Positions 57,546 to 64,000 of a DNA stretch of 64,000 nucleotides are shown here, one piece after another. The stretch comes from Paenibacillus sp. 1781tsa1 (GTDB taxonomy: Bacteria > Bacillota > Bacilli > Paenibacillales > Paenibacillaceae), in assembly GCF_024159265.1 (NCBI RefSeq), contig NZ_JAMYWY010000001.1, positions 2,046,001 to 2,110,000 of the forward strand, in the 5' to 3' direction. The notes below the pieces were generated by a model. That model was not told the origin of the DNA, did no database searches, and saw only the letters and a program-made list of their open reading frames with translations. Both the position numbers and the translations under genes were made by a program. Position 1 is the stretch's first letter. Every line of letters starts with the position of its first letter.

Positions 57546-58724
57546 TCATCTCTTCTTTCGTACCTTTTTCAATGCAGATGGTCTGTTGCTTGCAAGCCGG
57601 GTGGTTCTTATTGGTTTGACAGGGTGACTTTCCTGGTTGCGATATACCCATAAGGCGTACTCCAGCGGTTGAGTGATGGCTTTATAATAGATGTCCCGCT
57701 CACCGATGCGAGCGAATACCTCACGTGCAGGTTTGGGGTTGACTTCAAGCAGGTAGATACGTCCACTTCTGTCAATCGCCAAATCCAGTGCCAGCTCACA
57801 GAGGTTCCCATACGTATCTTCCAGAAATGAAGCAACATCAATGCCAAACTTCTCTGCTGTTGTGTTAATCTCTGCTCGGAGGTCATCATCATCGATCCAT
57901 TGCTTCATGAGTCGGTTCATCGCTATTGCCTGACCGCCGCCATGGAGATTGGAGGTTACGCTTTTTTCGGCACCCATGCGTCCGGCACATCCGGTGAGCT
58001 CCCATTGTCCTTCACCGTTCTTCTGAACGAGCATGCGGTAATCATGCACACGTCCATTCGGAAGCTGAAGTTGAATGCCTTTTTGTACAAGATACTTGTC
58101 TTTCATGTTCCAGTGCTGGAGCAACGAGCCTAGACGTGATAAATGAACTTTACGTGGAGTGATGATACGACGTTTCTGATCCCGCCCCTGAACAAGCACC
58201 GTATTCGCCTCGCTGCTGCCGCGTTCAATGCGCAGAATACCACGTCCGCCTGTTCCATTAATGGGTTTGAGATAGACCAGAGAAGAAACTTTCAGCATCC
58301 GATTTACATCGGACATATCCTGAAACAGAGTGGTTTCCGGCAGGTGCTCACGAAAGTTGGCTTTTTGCAAAAGGGTTTGGTGGATGGTCCATTTATTGCG
58401 AAGAGGTCTGTTCAGAAAGAGCAGATGGCCATATTTCTCGCGAAAAGCAAGCAGTTGCTGAAACCTTCGGTTACGCTGAATCCGGCAGCGATCAAAGATC
58501 AGGTCCGGGAATGATCTCCATTCCCTGGACCAGCCTTTTCCCTCGTGATAAACCATGGCTTCAATTTTTTTGCCGCCGGGGTGCACGTCGGCTGGTGTGA
58601 ACACATAGATATCAAGTCCCCGCTTGCGCCCTTCAAGAATCATTCTGCGATAGATGCTTCGTTCTTCAAGAGCGCGATGTTCATTTAAGTACAACGTCAT
58701 AATGCCCAGAACAGGTGAGGACAC
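57546..58724 (-). CDS. YheC/YheD family ATP-grasp protein 5
   Basis: From GTG 58724, six bases after AAGGTGA, the protein has 392 residues. ATP-grasp landmarks are YLKPINGTGGRGILRI (glycine-rich loop), VQKGIQLQLPNGRVHDYRMLVQK and the metal Glu/Asn in LLEVNPKP. It lacks the extra N-terminal beta domain of the paralogues at 59866 and 62542. YheC and YheD are endospore coat-associated proteins in Bacillus; what they ligate is unknown. It is the last of five tandem paralogues. Confidence 0.9.
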   Translation of the reverse strand: MSSPVLGIMTLYLNEHRALEERSIYRRMILEGRKRGLDIYVFTPADVHPGGKKIEAMVYHEGKGWSREWRSFPDLIFDRCRIQRNRRFQQLLAFREKYGHLLFLNRPLRNKWTIHQTLLQKANFREHLPETTLFQDMSDVNRMLKVSSLVYLKPINGTGGRGILRIERGSSEANTVLVQGRDQKRRIITPRKVHLSRLGSLLQHWNMKDKYLVQKGIQLQLPNGRVHDYRMLVQKNGEGQWELTGCAGRMGAEKSVTSNLHGGGQAIAMNRLMKQWIDDDDLRAEINTTAEKFGIDVASFLEDTYGNLCELALDLAIDRSGRIYLLEVNPKPAREVFARIGERDIYYKAITQPLEYALWVYRNQESHPVKPIRTTRLASNRPSALKKVRKKR

Positions 58725-58759
58725 AAGCAATCACCTTCTTTTTGCAGTATTCCTGTCTA

Positions 58760-59866
58760 TCATCGTTTGGACTGACGGGCAAGATAAGCGCTGTAGTGAA
58801 ATATACGCTCCAATGACCTCCGTCTGATCTGTGGTTCATCAAACTTCATGGGTTTGGCATTGGCTTCAAAGAACCAGAGTTCCCCCAGTTCATCAATGCC
58901 CAGATCCATGGACATTTCTCCGAGTGTGAAACCCGATCCACGTTCTACCTGTCTTGCGATCATTAATGAAGTGGATTTCACACGTTTCATCAGGGCTGTT
59001 GCCATTTCTTCCCCAAAAAGCTCGGTCAGCAGCTTCTCAGGGTCTTCTACGGTCCCGCCGCGTGGCACATGTGTTGTAATGCTGCGAGAGCCAGCAAGTC
59101 TCGCACCTACACCCGTTACACTCCATTGACCCTTGCTGTTCTTTTGTACCAGAACACGCAAATCGAAGGGGCGTTTACGAGAGGAGGCCAGTTCAATGCC
59201 TTGTTGCATGATATAGGGCGTATGTCCGGTTTCTTTGCGAATCCGTGCCCACAACTTGGCGAGTGTAGCTGCTTTATAGGTCGTGCTTTTACGTGTGGTT
59301 TGTATTTTGAGTCGATAGGGCAGACGTTCTTTTTCCTGAAATTTAAGCATCATGATTCCTTTACCAGCTTTGCCACTCTCAGGTTTAAGGTACAGATAGG
59401 GATAGCTCCGTAGAACGGCACCCAGAGAAGAAGCACTTCGCATCCGCCGAGTATAAGGAATCAGTTGCTGAGTTGATTTGGACTTCTTAAGCCATTCGAA
59501 CAGATCCCATTTGTTGAAAAAGAACGGGTTATACAGTTCGATTCCTGATTGCATGCATTCGTCAATTTTGCGCTGAACGGAAGGTTTTCCTTCGTCTTCC
59601 CGGTTGGGAATACGATTGTACAGAACATGGGGAAGGGGGAAAGGTTGTGAAACCCACTTTCCACTCCCCTTGTTGTACGTATATCCTTTCACGGTGGGAC
59701 CACTTACGTTCAGATCCCGCACAGTTACAATGTACACCACGTATCCCATGCTCTCGCCTGTCTGTAGGATATCTTGAAAATTTTGATGATTTCCCCTGAA
59801 CATGCGCTGATTATCATGCATGGTCAAAACAGCAATGACAGGTTTGAAATCATCATGAAGGCTCAT
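58760..59866 (-). CDS. YheC/YheD family ATP-grasp protein 4
   Basis: Start is ATG 59866, seven bases after GAAGGAAG, sharing one base with the stop of the preceding paralogue, so the two are coupled; 368 residues. A longer frame would lie wholly inside that gene. It has YLKPESGKAGKGIMML, a basic KRPFDLRVLVQK segment and FFEANAKP. Like the gene at 57546 it lacks the N-terminal extra domain. Confidence 0.9.
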   Translation of the reverse strand: MSLHDDFKPVIAVLTMHDNQRMFRGNHQNFQDILQTGESMGYVVYIVTVRDLNVSGPTVKGYTYNKGSGKWVSQPFPLPHVLYNRIPNREDEGKPSVQRKIDECMQSGIELYNPFFFNKWDLFEWLKKSKSTQQLIPYTRRMRSASSLGAVLRSYPYLYLKPESGKAGKGIMMLKFQEKERLPYRLKIQTTRKSTTYKAATLAKLWARIRKETGHTPYIMQQGIELASSRKRPFDLRVLVQKNSKGQWSVTGVGARLAGSRSITTHVPRGGTVEDPEKLLTELFGEEMATALMKRVKSTSLMIARQVERGSGFTLGEMSMDLGIDELGELWFFEANAKPMKFDEPQIRRRSLERIFHYSAYLARQSKR

Positions 59867-61239
59867 CAAATTTCTTCCTTCTTCCGGAACTTGCTCAAAT
59901 ACAGGCAGTGTTCCAAGATGTGCTCCACCGATGATTTTCCCTCCACCCGGAGTGAAGGGTGACGGAAAATGGAGCGCCCGGGTTTGGCGTTCGCTTCGAA
60001 CATCCATACATGTTCCTCCTGATCAATGCCCAGATCAAAGCCAATCTCACCAATCAGATGCTGGTGCTGGGTTTCAATCGCCTGGGCCAGTGTAATAGCG
60101 ACGGATTTGGCATGCTGAAGAACTTCTCCCGCACGATCGCCGAAGTTGCGACTGAGCGCCTGCTCAGGAGTCATTAGGGAGCCGCCATTTTTGATGTGTG
60201 TTGTGACGCTGCCACGTCCTGCCTTTTTGGCTCCAATCCCGACAACAACCCATTGATTGTTACCATTTTTGTGCATGTGAAAACGAAAATCAATCGGACA
60301 TTCATCAATCTCAATTAGACGTATTCCCTGCTGAACAACATATCCGCGAAGTTGTTTGCCATGTCTTCCCTGAAGCATGCGCATCAGACTGTTGAAGGAG
60401 CCAAACCGCAGGAGTGCATTACCACCTTTTTTGCGATAACGTGCGAAATATCCACGTTTGGGCGAATACGTCAGGCGGTAGATCCCGTTCCCCAGACTTC
60501 CTGCAGTAGGTTTATAGTAGACGAACTGATGGCGTTCCAACATTTCCTTCATCTGTTCAACGGATGGATTGGTAATCGATTCAGGGATATACCGTCCTGC
60601 TACCGGTTCATTCTCCAGCAATGTATAGATATCTGATTTGTTGAAAAAGCTCCAGTTGAAGAACGGAATTTTCCGACGAATAAATCGTTCACGCAGTTGG
60701 TTGATGGCTGGTGAGAAATCGGAACGTCGGCTTGGTAACCGGTTGTATACCACATCGGGCAGAGGTACCGTTTTACGGGTAAAGCTTCCGTTTTCATTCA
60801 GAAAAAAACCGGATACCGTCTCATTCTGCCAATTGATATCCCGGGGAGTAAAGGCATAAATATAGGATTTCCGGCTGCCTTCACGGAGTAACTGTTTGAT
60901 AAAACCAGTACGGGAACCGAATGGATTAGTGATAGTTGAAGGCCCATCAGAGAGTACACCGATCAGTGGACCTAACTGAACCTCATCATTTTGCAAGTTT
61001 CGGAGATAAATACTGCCCCGTTTGGGAACGTTCATTAAATTACGGATACCTGAAGCGAGATACAGATGTTTACCTGCTTTTTTGATTGGTTTGATCGTTG
61101 CAGGTACCCGGTCACGCCCGAAGCGAAGGTGCACCGTTTTTTTGCCGGACAGGTTGAGGCTCTTCATTAAAGCGTTGGATACATAAACCACTTTATCCGG
61201 TTGCTTGGTGAAATGCAGATTGCAAAAGGTCAAACTCAT
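59866..61239 (-). CDS. YheC/YheD family ATP-grasp protein 3
   Basis: The 457-residue protein has an extra N-terminal beta domain (about residues 1-95, with VYVSNALMKSLNLSGKKTVHLRFG in part) and a C-terminal ATP-grasp domain with YYKPTAGSLGNGIYRL, IDFRFHMHKN and MFEANAKPGRS. AGGAGGA lies seven bases before the ATG. It is coupled to the next paralogue by an overlapping stop and start. Confidence 0.9.
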   Translation of the reverse strand: MSLTFCNLHFTKQPDKVVYVSNALMKSLNLSGKKTVHLRFGRDRVPATIKPIKKAGKHLYLASGIRNLMNVPKRGSIYLRNLQNDEVQLGPLIGVLSDGPSTITNPFGSRTGFIKQLLREGSRKSYIYAFTPRDINWQNETVSGFFLNENGSFTRKTVPLPDVVYNRLPSRRSDFSPAINQLRERFIRRKIPFFNWSFFNKSDIYTLLENEPVAGRYIPESITNPSVEQMKEMLERHQFVYYKPTAGSLGNGIYRLTYSPKRGYFARYRKKGGNALLRFGSFNSLMRMLQGRHGKQLRGYVVQQGIRLIEIDECPIDFRFHMHKNGNNQWVVVGIGAKKAGRGSVTTHIKNGGSLMTPEQALSRNFGDRAGEVLQHAKSVAITLAQAIETQHQHLIGEIGFDLGIDQEEHVWMFEANAKPGRSIFRHPSLRVEGKSSVEHILEHCLYLSKFRKKEEI

Positions 61240-61299
61240 GATTTATCCTCCTATCCTGAAAAGATCCTTGGGCTCCATGGCAAGCGGGCGCTGCGGGCC

Positions 61300-62490
61300 T
61301 CAGCCGCCGTGAATCGGGATGGGTTTCAGGCCAGCTTTGCTGGATGTATTCGGCAATTTCATTGGACGAAAGACGTCCGTGAGAACATGTTGTTGCAACA
61401 GATAACGGGCATAGGCAAGCGGCCGGGTATAAGTCAGGCTATGCATGCGTCGGTCGCCCGCTTCTGCGAATGAGGTGCGGCCTGGTTTGGAGTTGACTTC
61501 AATTAGCCAGAGTTGGCCCTCTGCATCTGCTCCGAAATCAAGCCCCAATTCGGCTAACCTGCCGAAACGGCTTTCCAGCAGGGTGGGGATAAGAGTAGCA
61601 GTCTGCCGGATGCTCTTCAGCAGAGTTTCTGTACGGATCGTTCCATATCGCTGGAGCAGATATGCGTCGGCAGGATATGCTTTACCCCCTCCGTGAAGAT
61701 TGGACGTGAGTGAACCTTCGGGTCCTTCACGTACCATACATCCGGTAAGTGTCCAGCGACCTTGCCCGTTCTTTTGCATAAGAGCCCGTATGTCGAACGC
61801 TCTTCCCTGATGGCAAAGCTCCAGATAGGGCTGCACGATCATCTTACGCTCAGCCTGATGTAATGCGAGCCAGGAAGATACAGCCTGGGTATGGTTAAAT
61901 GCAAGGTAAAAGGGTTCATTGTCCTCGTTACGCCCCTCCGCGATCCATGTTGATGGAGTCGCTCCCCGAGACAGGCGAAAGGTACTTTTGCCATGAGTAC
62001 CGGCTATCGGTTTGAAGAACAGTCCTCTGGGCCAACGATTCAGCCAGGTTTCCCAAGGAATATGCGATCCGATCCGGGTTGTGGGGGCAAGTTGTGACCG
62101 CAATTCAGGATTTCGGGACAACACACGATGTACCTCCCATTTTCCTGGAAGGGAAGCAGACCAATAACGGTGTTGATCTGTGCCGTTGGTTCGTATCCAT
62201 TCCTTAAGCTGTTGTCTGACGTTCCTTGGGAGAGGGCGAAGACAACGATCCATCATGAGGTCAACTGCAGGAACAGGTACTGAGTTCCACTTCCCTTGGT
62301 GATAGGCATATCCCCATTGAAGAGGGAGATGGGCTGCATCAATCGATATCGGGATCACAATAATCTGAAGAGCGTATTGCATACTCCCCAAACTGAGACG
62401 ACGGCAGAAAAGTTCATCCGTGAAGGGAGGTGAGCCTTCGGTTGCACGTACCAGAATGGCCATTGTTTTGATCTGAGATGATGGAAACAT
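61300..62490 (-). CDS. YheC/YheD family ATP-grasp protein 2
   Basis: From ATG 62490, seven bases after AGGAGAGGTG, the protein has 396 residues. Landmarks are FFKPIAGTHGKSTFRLS, RAFDIRALMQK and LIEVNSKPGRTSF. The glycine loop reads GTHGKST where the paralogues have G-x-G-I, so nucleotide binding may differ somewhat. No N-terminal extra domain. Confidence 0.88.
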   Translation of the reverse strand: MFPSSQIKTMAILVRATEGSPPFTDELFCRRLSLGSMQYALQIIVIPISIDAAHLPLQWGYAYHQGKWNSVPVPAVDLMMDRCLRPLPRNVRQQLKEWIRTNGTDQHRYWSASLPGKWEVHRVLSRNPELRSQLAPTTRIGSHIPWETWLNRWPRGLFFKPIAGTHGKSTFRLSRGATPSTWIAEGRNEDNEPFYLAFNHTQAVSSWLALHQAERKMIVQPYLELCHQGRAFDIRALMQKNGQGRWTLTGCMVREGPEGSLTSNLHGGGKAYPADAYLLQRYGTIRTETLLKSIRQTATLIPTLLESRFGRLAELGLDFGADAEGQLWLIEVNSKPGRTSFAEAGDRRMHSLTYTRPLAYARYLLQQHVLTDVFRPMKLPNTSSKAGLKPIPIHGG

Positions 62491-62541
62491 TGCGCTGCAC
62501 CTCTCCTCAATCAGATTTGTTTCCAAATAGGGAATGACTTT

Positions 62542-63909
62542 TCAAAAACCCGCCAGGTACGTAGAATATTCGAGCATGGCTTTGACGGAAGGGCGGATCT
62601 TGCTCTCACTCAGTGGTGTATTATCATTCTTGGATGGTTTGGAGTTAACTTCGAGCAGCCATACGCGCCCAGTCGTGTCCAAGGCCAGATCAATACCGAG
62701 TTCACCAAAATGAGCAGGGATGGCACTCTCGATCCCTTTTGCAATATCTAGTGCTGCGGTGTGCAATCCTGCATATGCGGAAGCTTTCGCCGATCCAGAC
62801 AACTGTGTTTTGGCAACAGCATCCTTGACGGTGCTGAGACTTCCACCCCGTGCCAGATTGGATACGTAGTGACTCCCACCCGCAATCCGTGCGACGATAG
62901 AGGTTACACTCCATTTACCTGTACGGTTCTTCTGCACGAGCGCACGGAAATCCACGGGTCTGCCACTGTTGTCAATGAGAGTCAGCCCTTGTTGGATCTG
63001 ATAACGCGTTGTTTTCATTTTCCCAGACATACTGGCATACAGTTTATCCAGAGAAGCATACGTTTGTTTCCGGGTACCCCCGACGCCAGTCGCCAGAGTC
63101 AAGAAACTTCCGTCCGTCTGACGTGAGACCCGGATGATACCTTTGCCCAAAGAACCGCGTACGGGCTTCAGAAATACAACCGGATGCCGGTTACACATCG
63201 TCTTGAGCATGGTGGACGTCTTGAGCAAATGGGACTCGGGAAGAACTCGTTTAAGCGTTGAAATGGACTTGAGTGCGTCAAATACTTCGTTTTTGTCCAG
63301 AAACTTTTCATTGAAGGTTTGCGTGCCGTAGAGCGATTTTACTTCTTTCATAAAATGCTGTACGCTAGGTTTGTTCTCAAGCTTGCGGGACGTTAGCCGG
63401 TTATTGACGACGTCTGCTACAGGCAGAACAGTCTTTTTCCAGCCGTCATCATACACCCAGCCTTTCATATAACCCGTTACCGCTCCAATATCCTCCGGTG
63501 TGAAAAAGGATACATAGGCGCCTTGCTTACGACAGGCGTTCACCAGTTCTTGACAGAACATCGTGATGGAGCCAAAGGGCCGATCGGGCTGATCGGGATA
63601 ATCCTGGCTAACCAGTACACTGATGTAGGGTCCAAGGCGAAGCGTACGGCTGGCTGAACGATAGGATACCCTCAGGACCGAACGTGGAACGAGACCGGTC
63701 TTGCTGGCAACGGTCTGGTTGATGCGCAGCCCGTCATACCTTGGAACCGGAATGACAGTGACTTCTCGGCGGAAAGAGCCAAATTGCAGCTGAAGCGGCC
63801 TTCCTGAAGGGATTTTAAGTGCCTTGAGCACCCCTTCGCCCAGCATGATGACGTCGTCCTGCAGGATGCCCGAGCCGGTAACCTGAATCGTTACTTTTTT
63901 AGTGGACAT
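62542..63909 (-). CDS. YheC/YheD family ATP-grasp protein 1
   Basis: From ATG 63909, seven bases after AAGGAG, the protein has 455 residues; a longer frame to 63999 lacks a ribosome site. It has the N-terminal beta domain (about 1-110) and an ATP-grasp domain with FLKPVRGSLGKGIIRVS, PVDFRALVQK and LLEVNSKPSKN. It is the first gene of the cluster as seen here. The 63910-64000 stretch holds its upstream sequence, with CATATGAT near 63986 as a possible sigma-E-like -10 box. Confidence 0.9.
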   Translation of the reverse strand: MSTKKVTIQVTGSGILQDDVIMLGEGVLKALKIPSGRPLQLQFGSFRREVTVIPVPRYDGLRINQTVASKTGLVPRSVLRVSYRSASRTLRLGPYISVLVSQDYPDQPDRPFGSITMFCQELVNACRKQGAYVSFFTPEDIGAVTGYMKGWVYDDGWKKTVLPVADVVNNRLTSRKLENKPSVQHFMKEVKSLYGTQTFNEKFLDKNEVFDALKSISTLKRVLPESHLLKTSTMLKTMCNRHPVVFLKPVRGSLGKGIIRVSRQTDGSFLTLATGVGGTRKQTYASLDKLYASMSGKMKTTRYQIQQGLTLIDNSGRPVDFRALVQKNRTGKWSVTSIVARIAGGSHYVSNLARGGSLSTVKDAVAKTQLSGSAKASAYAGLHTAALDIAKGIESAIPAHFGELGIDLALDTTGRVWLLEVNSKPSKNDNTPLSESKIRPSVKAMLEYSTYLAGF

Positions 63910-64000
63910 CACGGATCTCCTTCCGGGCGGCAACTTGATGTCTGATCTCGAAGTTGAACGGCATCTGAACATGGCATGTGCTTCATCATATGAGGACATA

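Overview
The window reads as chromosomal DNA of an endospore-forming Bacillota, most likely a Paenibacillus. This rests on many sporulation genes (spoVR, yhbH, pdaA, cotJABC, a YjcZ-type peptide, five YheC/YheD ATP-grasp genes), a large modular GH10-CBM9 xylanase, strong AGGAGG-type ribosome sites, and a paeninodin-type lasso peptide cluster. I found no rRNA, tRNA, CRISPR array, transposase or prophage block.

Layout. 1-4.95 kb: 3' part of a secreted xylanase, then an MHYT-PAS-GGDEF-EAL protein. 5-6.5 kb: a small cassette (membrane-anchored Mrr-like nuclease plus a probable toxin-antitoxin pair behind a palindromic operator) bracketed by two nearly identical 46-bp terminators. 6.5-10.8 kb: spoVR-yhbH and an MFS permease. 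11.0-19.5 kb: the lasso peptide operon, in the order sulfotransferase, cyclase, precursor, terminator, kinase, RRE protein (B1), peptidase (B2), nucleotidyltransferase, ABC exporter. 19.6-20.3 kb: a convergent APS kinase (cysC). 20.5-31 kb: mostly housekeeping (pdaA, degV, yunC, mtnKA, dps), with an AT-rich insert at about 25.0-26.3 kb flanked by two copies of a 74-bp element. 31-36.2 kb: sufCDSUB. 36.5-47.9 kb: a secreted EEP-lectin protein, an M23 peptidase, YjcZ, two HD-GYP proteins, a fused MoaD-MoaE, yunD, yfkAB, a CNNM/CBS transporter and cotJABC. 48.1-51.7 kb: a minus-strand group with an atypical KASIII, a STAS-like protein, a CMD-family protein and a ThDP enzyme. 52-57.5 kb: an oxidoreductase, two unrecognised surface or membrane proteins, a chemoreceptor and a HAD hydrolase. 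57.5-63.9 kb: five tandem YheC/YheD genes.

The most exciting system is the lasso cluster. A 45-aa precursor (14465-14602) carries a W-x-x-P-x-L leader motif, Thr at -2, Ala as core residue 1, Asp as core residue 9 and a C-terminal Ser. It sits with three possible tailoring enzymes: an HPr-kinase-like peptide kinase, an NTP_transf_5 nucleotidyltransferase and a PAPS-type sulfotransferase. A PAPS-forming APS kinase lies directly downstream on the other strand. The first gene has a promoter whose spacer is a perfect palindrome, followed by a related palindrome three helical turns away. A phosphorylated and possibly glycosylated or sulfated lasso peptide is the inference. A second candidate is the ThDP, CMD, STAS and KASIII group, whose KASIII keeps the active-site Cys but has Ser and Tyr where His and Asn are expected.

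Starts were chosen by ribosome-site spacing and differ from the longest reading frame in many cases; each entry says why. All domain calls come from motif recognition by eye, not database searches.
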